NCBI GenBank assembly: GCA_973895155.1
Contig: OZ316893.1
Location: 14,694,001-14,758,000 of the forward strand
Direction: 5' to 3'
Length of the DNA: 64,000 bases
Source of the DNA: Marsupella aquatica
Taxonomy: Eukaryota > Marchantiophyta
The translations under genes were made by a program, and so were the position numbers. Below are positions 32,351 to 44,427 of this stretch, one piece after another (position 1 is the stretch's first letter; the number at the start of each line of letters is the position of its first letter). The notes under the pieces were generated by a model. It did not search any database. It saw only the letters and a list, made by a program, of their open reading frames with translations, and was not told where the DNA came from.

Positions 32351-32385
<35 letters not shown>
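32351..32385. repeat. GA microsatellite
   Basis: An uninterrupted GA dinucleotide tract of about 35 bp in the GC-rich region. GA tracts are common in plant leaders and promoters and can bind GAGA-type factors. Confidence 0.9.
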
Positions 32386-32387
<2 letters not shown>

Positions 32388-33791
32388 CGGTGTTGGTCGA
32401 AAGGTCGGTCGTTCCCAGCTTTCGCAAGGCCGTTTCGTTCCGCTCCCCGACGGGTCCTGTTCGTTTGCTGTTTGGGTTGTTTTTTTTGGTGTGCTCTCGT
32501 GCGGTGACATGCTGTGGCGGGTTGTCGAAGTGGCTGAGAGAGAGAGAGGGCAATTGAAGTTGATGGTGAGGGCGGTGTGTGATTTGCGCAGGGAATTAGG
32601 GGTAATTCTGAAAAGTTCCGTCTCGTTGTTGTTGTGGTGTTTGTTGGTTTGCAATTGTTGCTTCGGCGAGGGTTTTCGCCTTGAGAGAAGAATGAGCACC
32701 ATATACAGAGGGAAACTGAGGTGCAAAATTGGAGAACGAATTGCGTGAGGGTTTAGAGTGAACATACTGTAGTATGAAGGGAGTTTCGCAACTGCTTTGG
32801 ATGAGTTGGAAGGTCATTGCTCTGTGCTGGCGGGGAAGCTTTCGTGCTCTCTGAATCTCTCGCTGGTGGGGAGTTTGTCTTTCCCTGCTGGGCTTTGGTC
32901 TTGGACAGAAAGCATACTCCTCAAAATAATGCTCGTTGCTGTGCAGTCCTCTTCCTTTTTCTGTCCAGCACTTTCTACATGTATGCTTTCTGTCCGTGAT
33001 ATGAGTATGCCAGCTTGTGATTAAATCGTTTTGTCGTTCTCTCTCTTTCTCGGTTCGTACATTACATCGTCATCTTGAAGGAGTTAATTTCCCACGACGA
33101 AAGATTGCACAGCGATATGGATTTCCGTTCTATCTTTTTATATTCGGTCGCCGTCCTTCCGCCATCATACGTTGGACTTTCGTGACCCGCTTCTTGCCTT
33201 GCTCTAGGGAGTTCCGCTTTGGGTGAGGCTGTTCAGTCAGTTCTGTTCTCTCTTCGGTATTCACCGCAATTCTCGGTTGACTATGACGGAGGCAGCGAGG
33301 TGGACAGAGGCTGCTGAGGATTTGGTCGATGATGTGGTTTCGCCGCCCCTCTTTTCAGCAGTCCTTTTTCCCGCTCTCTTGACTCTCCCTCGTGCCGGGG
33401 CTGGTGGTGCCTAAATTGCTGCAACACCTGAATTTGGGTCCCAGTTGTAGAATCTTTGGTGCCGATTTGTTTGGTTGTAAATTCCTTCGCGTTCTATCCT
33501 TCTTTTTAATGCATCACTACGAACCGGGAAATCCTTTTTGCTCTCTGTCTGAGGGCGAGATGGAGGCTACTGATCCCATAGTCCATGGGCGGCAGAAACA
33601 CGGAAAGCGATAATGAAGGCGTCAACATATTATTGAGAGACTGGGAAACGAAAACGGTCGAATGGGATGGTTTTGAAACAGGCTATACAGTTGGTAGTGG
33701 CAGCGGCCGCTTCTGCTCGTGTGTCACGGCCTTTATTGCGACCAAAACTTGATCAGGTGGCTACCTAAGAAGCTTACTCGATATGTAGCGT

Positions 33792-33793
<2 letters not shown>

Positions 33794-33840
<47 letters not shown>
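33794..33840. repeat. GA microsatellite
   Basis: An uninterrupted GA tract of about 47 bp. A 67-codon open frame follows directly (33846-34049), without an ATG at its start. Confidence 0.9.
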
Positions 33841-33841
<1 letters not shown>

Positions 33842-35002
33842 AGATGTGAATGTCGTAAGCAAGTATGTGGAGGTCATGCGGGACACCCATTTCCTTGGAC
33901 GCCAATTGCGAAAACGCCAGGATCGTTGGCGGATCTTTTTGCACAAAGCAATTGATGGATTGGACGTTAACTGCTCGGATCCTCTGTCGTTCTACGATGG
34001 GTGCTCCCAGTTGTCCTTGTTGCAATTTGCGCGACTCTGTAAAAGATAATGCATTAGTTTATCACGGAATGTCCACATCACCCCAGGTTGACTTGGTCAA
34101 GGTTCTTGAAATCTAGTCACTTGAAACGCCTGAATGCCGTCACATTTCTGCAACATGAGCAAGGTTTTGCTGATGAGCAGCAATCGAGACTCGCACATTT
34201 AGGATTTATGACCTCAAAGGAAGTAGGTTGGGTAGGTACTTCTCTGTGACCTATGCCCTAGATAGGTGGGGGTATTTGTCTTCAATTTTCAATCAGTCCG
34301 AAGAAAGACACGTTCAAGGACTTACAGTGGCAGGATCACCAAATCGAAGGGACTGAAAGAATTGTGATAGGTGTTGAAGATGGCGAGAGGGGTAATGAGA
34401 TTGTGGAGATAGACATGGCGGTTCCTACTTAAAGGTTTCGTGTGCCCCGCGATATGCAGCAGGCCGATGATAGAACTGTCTTCTTGTGTGAAGAAAAACG
34501 GTTTCACGAGGCCCGGACTTTTGTCACCTTTTGGCAATTGCAAACGGATGTTTTCTATCAATTTTTGCCAAAGTCAGATCAGACCTTGTCGATAGATTAG
34601 CTCGTCGGACACCTGGTTCAGAGAAGATCTTACGGAGATGCTCTAATTGCTCGCCAGTGTTGTGTTTCCTAGGCTTTGTGACCTTGTGTGCAAATTCCTT
34701 GTACAGTGGTAGTGCCACAGCCGTATGTGGTGCCCTTTGACTCTTGACATGTCCACTCTTCCACTCTTCTCTCGTGTGACGCTCTTGACCAGTGGATTCT
34801 ATATCCGAATTGTTCAATGTTTTCGTTGCAATTGTTTTGATTCAATTAGTTGAATTTCTTGGGTTTCTTGTTGTCGCTCTTCAGTCATTTTCTCGCTGTG
34901 ATTACTAGGACGATGCACCTTCTGACCAGATGATGCAATTGCCATCACTCTTCGCAGGGCTGGTGGCAACGGTGACTGGATGAAGGCTTGAAGTTCTACA
35001 CC

Positions 35003-37902
35003 ATGGCTAAGACACAATGCAACCTGCTGCTGTTGGTCTTGTTCCACTTGCTGCTGGTGCTGTCTGCGGACGGGAAGACGAAGCACACCATTAATGGCCC
35101 GATTAAAACCGTAGTTGTGGTGGTGATGGAGAATCGTTCCTTTGATCACATGCTGGGCTGGTTGAAGAGGCTTAATCCCGAAATTGATGGGCTGACGGGA
35201 CAGGAAAGCAATCCCGTTGATCCTTCGGATCCAAACTCAGAGCGAGTGTACGTCAACGACAAGTCTGAGTTTGTGGACCCTGACCCGGGCCATTCATACC
35301 AAGCAATCCTGCAGCAAGTGTTCATGAGCAACGACACTGAGCAGGATCCAGCCCCTATGAACGGCTTTGTGGTGAACGCTGACGGCATGGGCTATGGTGA
35401 GGACTTCAAACACCGGGTTATGGGTGGTTTTCGACCAGAGGTCGTTCCCGTCTACACTGCGCTGGCTATGGAATACTGCCTTTTTGATAAATGGTTTGCA
35501 GGGGCGCCCACTTCCACTCAGCCTAACCGAATGTACGTACATTCAGCCACTTCTCACGGTGCCTATAGCAACGTCCGGGAGGATCTCGTCAAGGGGTTCC
35601 CTCAAAAGACAATTATGGAGTCTGTGGCCGACGCTGGACTGTCATGGGGGATCTATTACCAAAACATTCCTGCCACGCTGTTCTTTGCAAACCTTCGTAA
35701 GCTGAAGAACATTATCAAGTTCCATGACTACGGCTTGACGTTTAAATTGCACGCCGCGTTGGGGATCCTCCCGAATTACGTGGTGATTGAGCAGCGATAC
35801 TTTGATCTCAACCTTTTGCCTGCAAACGACGACCATCCCTCCCATGATGTCGCCGAGGGGCAGAAGTTTGTGAAGGACGTATATGAGACCCTCCGGCAGA
35901 GCCCTCAATGGAATGAAATGCTTCTTCTCATTACCTATGATGAGCACGGTGGTTTCCATGACCATGTTCCCACTCCAATCAACGTTCCTAGCCCTGACGG
36001 TATTATCGGAAAGGAACCTTGGAACTTCAAGTTCGACAGACTGGGCGTCCGTGTTCCTACCATCGCCGTTTCCCCATGGATCAACAAGGGTACAGGTATG
36101 GTAGCCCTCTCCCCCCGGGTTCTTGTACTTACTACGGTAGAAGTTAATAATGATCCTCCTGGCTTCAAGGATCGTCCTACTTGCTGCCTGCCTGCGTTGC
36201 CAGGGGTTTCTAGCATATAATACTTCAGATCAACGTTAGTTGCCCAGGAACTGAGAGCAAGTCTGACGTGATGAGAGTACTTCTTTAGAAGTCAAGTCGA
36301 GTCGGTGAGAATCAAGTTATTGCCGCAAGGTGCTTCACGTAGCTATGGAGCGAGCGTATCTCCTTCTTCTTGCACCTGTCAGTAGAAATCATCAAATGAT
36401 TGGTCTCCGTGTATCAACTCCAGATTTGATAAGGCAGTTGTGAGAGTGCGGCCACGAGTGGCAAACGGGATTGGCAAGATATGGCACCCTCTCATTTGGA
36501 GTTGGAGGCTAACTAATTGCGAGCTTATTAAGAGTGGTTGCCTTAGTCCTTGTGTGTAATGGGTGAGACGAGAGTTAGGGACGATATCTGCAGCGCTCAT
36601 TAGTGGGGGTCACAGGAAAAGTTTTCTCGAGTGTCATGATAGTTTGGGTAAATTACCTAGCGCTGAGGTTAAGAATCACCTTGTGAATATCATCATTTCC
36701 CAGTGAGTCTACCTTTGGTTGTTGTGTCAGATCCCTTTCATAAATTCCAGATTGCTCATGCTGTGTCCAAAGTTTAATATGGGATGTTATCAACTGATGA
36801 TTGTAGATTGTGCACTTTTGGAGCAAGACATGTCTCCTAGTCATGGGAGTGAAGAAAAACTCACGGTACTTGATCGTGGTAATTTCTTGCAGTGGTTCAT
36901 CGTCCCACTGGACCTAGACCTGATTCTCAGTACGAGCATTCATCGATCGCTGCAACTGTGAAGAAGATCTTCGGCCTAGATGAGTTCCTGACGAAAAGAG
37001 ATGAATGGGCAGGAACCTTCGAGCACATCTTCAGTCAGCGTACATCCCCTAGAGACGATTGTCCAGGTATTTTACTCATTATTATTGTTCAGTGTTGTGT
37101 GATACACGGGAAGGGAATGATACTTGAGCGGAACTGTCCAGATTGCTAAGTTTTGTGGTTGTGATTATTTCCGTGGCCACACTGGTGTAGAAATAGAAGG
37201 GTCTGTCCTTTCTGGCAATGGCTGAGTAAGGCGATTACTGAAGTGCTTGGTCGTCGTTAGAATTCAGAGAATTGTTGAGACATAATCTCAGAGTTGTGAC
37301 AAATTCACCACTAGTTGATTCACCTGTTACTGAGGTCGAATATGCTGTCCTTCGGAGCACTAACAAAGTACTCGAGAAATCCACTTCAGCAGGGTGGTCT
37401 GTGGTTAGAGAGGTTTGCTGGAATGAGTTGTCTTCATCAGTGAAGGCACTAGGATTTGTGAATGTCATGAACTTATTCTGAAGTACGAATGTTGTTGACC
37501 ATCATATTTGTACAGTAAGCCAGCACTGAACGAAAATCGTTGTGGTTTGTGTTTGCAGAAGAGCTTCCTAACCCACCCTGGTCATTGAGACACGTCCCAG
37601 CTGATGAGTCCCGGCCACTGACAGAGTTTCAAGTGGAATTGATACAACTAGCCTCTCAGCTAAATGGAGAGCACGTGCTGAAGGATTATCCTCACATTGG
37701 CAAGAAGCTGAATGTCAGACAGGGCAATGAGTATGTGACAGAGGCCGTGAGTCGTTTCTTCAGAGAGGGTGAAAAAGCGTTGAGAAGTGGAGTGAATGAA
37801 AGTACTATTTTGGAGCTTCAGACTCTGAAGCATCCAATAGAGGAGACGCCATTTACTGGTAGGAGAACTGGCAAGTTCAATGATCGTCTACAGCCAAGCT
37901 AA
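35003..37902 (+). CDS. Non-specific phospholipase C (NPC)
   Basis: Exons 35003-36095, 36893-37066 and 37559-37902 join in phase to a 536-residue protein, the usual NPC length. The phosphoesterase family enzyme hydrolyses phospholipids such as phosphatidylcholine to diacylglycerol. In plants it serves lipid remodelling (for example under phosphate limitation) and signalling. The N-terminus is a hydrophobic signal-peptide-like segment (residues 1-22), suggesting entry to the secretory pathway or membrane association. Family motifs are [11 protein letters not shown] (about 43-53), [20 protein letters not shown] (about 167-186), [12 protein letters not shown] (276-287) and [11 protein letters not shown] (311-321). 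The first joint gives the conserved '[11 protein letters not shown]'. The start is ATG 35003; the open frame before it has only a TTG. Intron 1 is about 800 bp and intron 2 about 490 bp. No break is seen. Confidence 0.93.
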
Positions 37903-39782
37903 TATTTGGGTTTTGATGTTGCTGTGGATTTTTTAATTTGTTATAGACAAATCATCTCCTTCGGAGAGAACATTCGTCATGGTCCATAGAGAAGATTGTA
38001 ATTAATACCCCGTTCTCGTAAAGTAGTGGGATAGGGATCATATTCGATCGTAGTCAATGGGGGTTGTATCATAAGCTTAGAAGCCATTGGACTGTCTCTT
38101 CCATCCATGGTAGGACATCATTCAGACAACAATTTATTAAAGTTTCCACAATGTGTAATAATCTGCACGTGGAGATACTTTACATCAGTGTTGATTTTCA
38201 TTCCTGCCCACCTTTGTCACATTGAACTCATTGGCACCTCCGAGCATCTTCACCAGAGATGTTCATGTAGGTTAATTTACAGCTTCGGGACTCTGTGGTC
38301 ACATTTGGGTACTGTAAATCAATTTTTATATTCTTTGGGAAGTAGGCATTCCTACTTGTTCGTTGCAGTCTGCATTGACACTCAATGAAGGGGTTTTGGG
38401 AGAGTCATAGCTGTAAAACAGTGAAGCGGTTGTCGCTCTGCTGATGTAAACAGATGTGTATTTAACGTTTATTTATGTCATGTATTGAACATACTATTGA
38501 AAGTGATATGTGGGAGACATTCCTCGAGTACTGATTAATATCATTATTTTGTAAATGATTGTGTATCCAAAATTGTAATTGGCTTTGCCGTGTTGCATTT
38601 CCAGGCACTTAGAAAGCTAACTTACAACGAGGTCTTGATATTCAATTTGCAAACCGGATTTGTGACAGTTTACCCCCTCATGAATATATGTGAATAATCA
38701 CAAGCTGAATTTGAATTATGCAAACAAAACACAAACGCTATTCAAAGGGACTTTGACTAAGTTATTAAATTGGTTACATCGTTACGTTCCTCTTTAATTT
38801 TGTAGAGAGAAAACAGCCGTATGTGATACGAATTTGTCGAATGGGTAGAATCTCTGCATTACATGTTGTGTTATGAATCTAGTTCTGATGTAATAATTGC
38901 GCTAGTCAGTTCACTCAGTACACTAGTGAGTTAACGAAAAGTGCGAGCCAGAAATGTACACTTATCCAAAATAAGTGACAAGAGCGAGCTTTCCTTTTGG
39001 TGTCATGCTCACGCCAAAGGTGACAGGGAAGGCACGACGTACGAAGGTTCAAATGCCATCCCTAATGAATTAAATTGTCCCAGTATGGAAGATTGATCAC
39101 TTGTCATACAGATTTGATGTTTAACCTTAAAGAGACATAAACACATTAGAGCTTGGAGAAGCCAAACATAACTCAATGAGCCCTTGGAGTTTGCTCAGGT
39201 CCACATGTGATGTGATAAGAGTGAACTGTGGCAATTTTATAGCTCCTACTGTACATGGTTGGGGTCGAGTGGGGCCCAAAGAAATCGAGCGACATTGGAG
39301 TTGACAGAAGTCAAAACAGAAAAAAACCCTGTCTCATCTTGGATTTTCGCTAGTCCTGAATTACGTGAGCAGGTTCCGCACAAACAATTGAATGTGTTTT
39401 CGCTCTTGAGAATTGCGAGAAAGGGAAAAGGATTAATTATTCCTTAAACCAAGTACTGTCTGTAAATTGGACGAGTTATAAGCTAGACAGGACCTGCATC
39501 CAAAACCTTAGAGCTCGGATGGGATCCACAGCTTTGTATGAAAGTTAGGCCATTTCACTATAGATCAATGTCATTCTGGTCACCATGCTATTCGACTGAA
39601 AAGGTTTGGGATGGAGATTGGACTTACATAAAAGTACTTATTATGCCTCCTGTTCTGGAAGGTCGTCATGGAGCTTCATGAAAGGAAGGGCATAGTCCTC
39701 AGAAAGTGGAGGACAATTGGAGAGTTCGACCACAACTACCTCTATTATACATTGCACACACCCTTCAGTTTCACGAGGAATC
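37903..39782. other. 3' flank of the phospholipase gene
   Basis: Probable 3' UTR followed by AT-rich spacer; no coding region supported. Confidence 0.4.
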
Positions 39783-40110
39783 TGGTAGCTCTTATCATAC
39801 AGTGCACACTGTTTAATTTCACTAGAAATGGACTTGGGCTCCACTTTTTATGGTGAGTAAAGTATTCACCAGGGGCACAATAAGCACTAGCCAGCAGGGT
39901 ATGGGGAATGGGGCTTTTATGTGGCAGGTGTGGTTTAAACTATAGGTTACCCGTAGCTCTTATTATAAAGTGCACATGTTCAGTTTCACCAGAAATGGGC
40001 TTGGGCTCCACTTTGTATGGTGAGTGCACAATTCACCATAGGACAAGAATGAGTAGTGGCGAGGTAGGACAAGAATGAGTAGTAGCGAGGTAGGGAATTG
40101 GCTTTTATAT
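39783..40110. repeat. About 170-bp direct repeat with nested 28-bp duplication
   Basis: Blocks containing 'GGGCTCCACTTT.TATGGTGAGT' occur at about 39783-39940 and 39953-40115. Within the second copy 'AGGACAAGAATGAGTAGT' is itself duplicated in tandem. This is a local duplication of non-coding sequence. Confidence 0.7.
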
Positions 40111-40444
40111 GGTCAAGGTGTGATTTAATGCTGGAGGAAGGAGAACTCCCTCTAGATTTCTCAAGACAGATGGATGACTGAGGAACTCACACACTGTTCA
40201 ATGAATATCGACAACTGAGTTACGGTCTTTACACCAGCGACCAAAACAATCAAACTCTCCTCTCGCTTCAACTCTTCAGTTGATATCAGCCTCTCATACT
40301 TATCTGCTCGGACTACATATTCTAACATTCTCTCGATAATGGCCAATCAATTGACACTTCTTCACTGATTCCCATGGTGTTTATTATTTTGGGTGCTTTG
40401 TGGAGAAGGACGTATACTCCAGATTTGGGCCACTGCATACTTGA

Positions 40445-40815
40445 AATTTCTCCTTCACTTTTGCTAAGAATAGTAAAGTAGAAAATATCTTAGCCCTTTA
40501 AGTGTATCAATGCTCTGTTGCAATTATGTGCAATAATAGTCCTTCACAACTCTACCTAAAAGCATTGCTTTTCCAGGGCATAATACTAATAGGACTTTAC
40601 TATATTATATAAAATTCTTTGATGCCTTCTGATTGTTCCTTTTGCACTTTTCAGGGCATTCTTGGAGCATAATGCCTAGTCAAGGTCTCGATCACCTTTG
40701 TAGGAAGATTCTCCTCTATTTTTACTAAAGACAGAAAAATAAAATCTCTCAGACCTATAAGTGTAATAAGGTCCTGTTTCCCGAGCATCATGGGCAATAA
40801 CAGCTGCTGAAAAGT
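40445..40815. repeat. Diverged duplication in spacer
   Basis: A segment of about 100 bp with 'AAGTGTAT/AATAAGG..CTGTT' and 'GCAATAA.AG' recurs at about 40445-40560 and 40710-40810. Identity is moderate, so it is old. Confidence 0.45.
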
Positions 40816-41856
40816 AGAGCCAAAGCTCTTGTTTGTTGGGCCTTTATATTTCATAATGCCCTCTAAACAGGACTCCACTGTGTACCTACAGAATTTTGTG
40901 ATTTGTTTCTTTGTATTTTACAGGCATTAATTTTCCATAATGTGGCCCTTCGTTGTGGAGGGGATTATGGGAGTACCACAAATCTAGGAAACTGTAAAAG
41001 AGAGAAAATAGTTTACCATCTAAAACAAAATAAAAGATTATTCTATCTACTGGAGATATAGAAAATAAAGCTCAGATAGACCTCTAGGTTTGTCAAAATG
41101 CTCACATGGAGTGTTGCAACTCATATCAACCGCATTTACTCACAATGTCACTAGGAATATATCTAATTAGTCCATTCCAATTGCGTGGTTTCTGTCTTGG
41201 GTCCATGTGAGCATGCTGGAGATATATCCAAAATCTTATATATTGCATGACTGAATATTTTTCATTTTAAACTTCATCCAGATTTTCAACCAAATTGCAT
41301 GTAAGCAATTTGTTGCATGGCCCTGTAAGTTTTTCCATCCATTTCAGAAGTTTGTTTTTCAAAAATCACTCAAGGGTTATTTATGTTAATGTACTAATTA
41401 TTGAATTATGAGAAAAAAGTCACTCAAAACTTGTGTTATCAAACTCCATTTTGGGGAGTGATATCTCACAATGCCCAGAGTTAGATCTCACAATGCATTC
41501 TAGCCAGGACATCATTTAAATTCATTGATCATTTGTCGGTAACTTGTAAAGATGCATGTAACTTTTGTCCTTCTGAGCATTGCGTGATCCAAAATTCTCA
41601 TTACTCTTAGCGGATGTCACGGGTGATATTCTCTTTCTACATCTTTCAAAAGACGACAGGTAAGCTTATTTCCCTCTGATTATATCTCATAAGAGTAAAC
41701 TGTATAGATATGGTTTGCTGCAAATGGAGTTGGCACTTTATAGAGTCTGCAGGGGATAGATTTTGCATGTATGGGTAACTTCTTGAGGGCTGACAACCTT
41801 AACACATTCCATTGTGAGGTATTTTTCTTCCCATGTATTTGTCTCCCATATGTTAG
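40816..41856. other. Spacer, no gene recognised
   Basis: AT-rich, without motif-bearing frames or strong repeats. Confidence 0.4.
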
Positions 41857-41962
41857 GAATTGACTCGAGTTATCGACTTTAGTTAGTTTGACCTTACTCG
41901 GGTGAGTTAACACTTGATTACATTAGGATAAGATCTGCTTAGATTAGGCTCACACATCTCGA
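41857..41962. repeat. LTR-like fragment, copy 1
   Basis: 'TTTAGTTAGTTTG.CCTTACT.GGGT.GTTAAC' and 'TTACATTAGGATAAGAT' are shared in order with 49337-49440. The piece begins TGTTAGGAATT, resembling the start of the copia LTR seen at 1409. It is probably a fragment of a related LTR. Confidence 0.45.
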
Positions 41963-41986
41963 CCCCCCCGCGGGGGGGGGGGGGGG
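41963..41986. repeat. C7-GC-G15 palindromic homopolymer
   Basis: Seven C, then GC, then fifteen G form a near-perfect CG-only palindrome at the right edge of the LTR-like fragment. It could form a hairpin or G-quadruplex. Homopolymers of this type are also prone to assembly error. Confidence 0.85.
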
Positions 41987-42270
41987 TATAGGTTGTAGTC
42001 CATATGCATAATTCATCTGCCCTGATCCAAAATTTTGGTCTTGGTAGAGCACATTGTAACATTTGTAAATCTTACTTCTAAAGTGCTAATAGCAGCTAGA
42101 GTTGAGGTCTAGGTTTCTAGAGTGAAGTCTCTAGAATGTGACTCTAGGGCCCAGCAAATGTATATGCATGTAGAGAAGGATAACATGTTATAAATGATGA
42201 AATGAATCACTACTTTTGTATTATTTCATTAACTTTTAAAGAATGGGCAGTGAGCCTCGTTATGTTGGCT

Positions 42271-42392
42271 GAGGTTCTCAGCTATGGGGGACAGCCAGTA
42301 CTCCTTCTCGCTCACAATGTGCTCGTTTTGTTGGAAGAGCTTCTCAGCCATGGGGGACAGCCAGTACTCCTTCTCGCTCACAATGTTGAGGT
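42271..42392 (+). repeat. 66-bp tandem duplication
   Basis: The unit around 'GGGGGACAGCCAGTACTCC' is repeated with a 66-bp offset and few changes. The open frame through it would encode two 22-residue units, but there is no other sign of coding. Confidence 0.85.
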
Positions 42393-43480
42393 AAGTTTTT
42401 CCTCCCCGTTTTGTTCCCCCTTGCAAAATCATGTGCACTTGCTTTGAGCCAGGGTTTTGGACCGGTTAGCGTTCACTTTGGAATTTGCACCTGCTTTGGT
42501 AGTAGCAGCTTCATCCTTTTGGATTCATTTGAAGTTCTGCCGTGATCCGATGAGCTAATTTCGCAACAGGTTGCAAAATTAGCTATCAATAGGTGTAGCT
42601 ATCAATTGACACTCTGTGTCATTCAAGCCGTTCCTCACTAGGTCGGAGCATTTTCTCAAATCTGAGGTTTACTCGTACAGTGGCTTGTTTTCGTTCGCTC
42701 GTACATTTGGTTTAAGCATTTCGTCGAAGCTTAGCACAAAAATCTTAGCTTTTCAAACACTAGTCTGTCTGTGCACAGGATGTTCAAGCATTCTGCGATG
42801 AGTGATCTTTGACATACTAAACTTTCGGCTCCTGCTGTCTCTTAGTCAGGCAGTCGGGACTCTCGGTTATCATGGTCTAACAAGAAGCGACTGAAAAAAA
42901 AACGAATCTCGCCTTCTTACCCTCCTGTCTCGTCTGAATTCTCCTTGCAGGCAACTATTTTGTTAGGGAGAGCCGTCACTTCGCTCGGGAATAAAGTATG
43001 ATGGACAACGGGGGTATTTCGTCTCACTGTTGCCCTTGTTAGCTGTCCTTCTTCGTTTCCTTTCAGATTCGCTTTCCAAAATTGTTTTTCTCTGCTGGAC
43101 AACACTAAACCCTAAACCCTAAACCTTGTGTCTCAGTTTCCATTTACCGTGAAAAACTGGTGCGTGCGTCTTCACTGTCCTATCGCATCACGACGGCTTG
43201 GGTTATCTGTTATGATTGCTACTTTGATTATTGTGCTGTACGTCAGCTAACTTTCAGAAGTTTTTTAATCCTGAGTTTTCGTGAGATACCGAAGGCAAAC
43301 CGGTTGTCCATCAGAATTCCACATTCTTTCTCTTGAGTGAGTGCTGATGAGCTGTCGAAAAAGCGTGATTGTCGTGATGGTCTCCAATTTTCTGGTTCTA
43401 AAAATCTGGGGTTGCAGAAGCGGAGGATTTCGCAGGCAACACTGGTGACGAGCGATAGAGCCATCCAACATAAGAGAAAA
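42393..43480 (+). other. Upstream region of the TSR2 gene
   Basis: This spacer probably holds the promoter and leader of the TSR2-like gene, including telo-boxes at 43104-43125. The open frame before the ATG (from about 43337) has no ATG and is taken as leader. Confidence 0.4.
43104..43125 (+). promoter_or_regulatory. Telo-box cluster upstream of TSR2
   Basis: Tandem ACTAAACCCTAAACCCTAAA lies about 360 bp upstream of the TSR2 start. AAACCCTA telo-boxes are known promoter or leader elements of plant ribosomal-protein and ribosome-biogenesis genes. The match between element and gene function supports this call. Confidence 0.55.
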
Positions 43481-44427
43481 ATGTGGGCGCCACTCACTGC
43501 AGAGGGAGTAGAGGTTTTTGGGCTGGCCGTTTATCAGTGCTTGCACCGCTGGACGGCGTTGCAGCTAGCCATACACAATGAGTGGGGAGGCTCCTCTTCT
43601 GTGCTCAAAGCTCAGCAGTTTCAGTCCAACGTTGTGGCCTTCTTCACTCGTTCGAAAGGTACGTTTCTGCCCTACCCTGTCTGGACCAGTGCATGTTGGA
43701 ATTCTTCAACGCTGAGTTCGACGACAGGACTTCTTTTGAGGCAGACGTGGAGCCTCTAATTTTGTTCTTTAATTGGGATTGATACTGTTATATTGTAGCA
43801 GAGGTTCGAGACATTGATGAGTTGGAAGATCTGTTGGACCAGTGCATGCTGGAATTTTTCAACACTGAGATCGAGGATGGGAGTTTATTTGAGGTGGGTG
43901 TGAAGCTTGTTAAGTCTGTTGCACAAAGCGAAATCTCTACCATTAGATGTCTCCGGGTGGTAGTCGTCGTTTTTATATCTCTCTGTAATCAAGTGACAGT
44001 TTGCATAGTTGATTTAAAACCCTAAACTTTGATGTCAAGGAGGTTTCTATTCTCTGATCGGGTAGACTGTGAATGGGTGATGGGATGAATACAGGTTGCT
44101 GAGCAGATCATGAGCATTCATGAGGAAAGCATGCTCGGAAATTATGAGAATGTGAGGCGCATGTCTACTCCAGCTCCCGGAAGTGGACAATCGGTGCTTG
44201 ACAGTAGGGAAAAGGTGGTTGAAGACGAGGGTGAAATTTCTGGCAACCATCAAGTTGCCGATTCACGATATGAAGAGGGTATGGACATGGAGCAGTCATT
44301 GCCAACAGCTGCAATTGCTTCCAGCTCAACATCAAACCCTGCTCAAGCGCCAGTATTGACTGAAGAAGAAATGGCTGATGGTTGGCAACAAGCTCCCGTC
44401 GGGAAGGGGAGACGTGGCAAGACTTGA
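43481..44427 (+). CDS. TSR2-like pre-rRNA processing protein
   Basis: Exons 43481-43658, 43802-43893 and 44095-44427 join in phase to a 200-residue protein. TSR2 is a chaperone-like factor for small-subunit ribosomal protein eS26 and is needed for late 20S/18S rRNA processing. The N-terminal family signature 'RWTALQLAIHNEWGG' lies at about residues 24-38. It is followed by the acidic helix 'DELEDLLDQCMLEFFNTEIED' split across text here as DELEDLLDQCML and EFFNTEIED, in exon 2. 'VAEQIMSIHEE' opens exon 3. The tail is acidic and Ser-rich and ends with 'ADGWQQAPVGKGRRGK', a TSR2-like C-terminus. The start is the first ATG in frame. Intron 1 contains a decayed copy of exon 2. Confidence 0.85.
43677..43740 (+). 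pseudogene. Decayed duplicate of TSR2 exon 2 inside intron 1
   Basis: The intronic stretch encodes 'LDQCMLEFFNAEFDDRTSFE', nearly the same as 'LDQCMLEFFNTEIEDGSLFE' in true exon 2. The position after the final GAG is GCAG where the true exon has a GT donor, and no good acceptor precedes it. It is therefore a non-functional exon duplicate, or at best a cryptic alternative exon. Confidence 0.75.

Larger units (their letters stand above)
31550..34990. other. GC-rich region upstream of the phospholipase gene
   Basis: Base composition rises sharply near 31550 and the region contains GA microsatellites and imperfect repeats. Long frames on both strands (for example 32056-32748) are driven by the repeats. 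It may hold a promoter, leader exons of the phospholipase gene, or an unidentified transcript. No coding domain is recognised. Confidence 0.35.

Noticed and set aside
32056-32748. 230-codon open frame in the GC-rich region
   Set aside because: Its length comes from GA and GAA-type repeats. The minus strand is equally open and no domain or splice partner is seen.
31830-32765. 311-codon minus-strand frame
   Set aside because: It has low-complexity Ser/Pro/Leu composition caused by the same repeats read in reverse.
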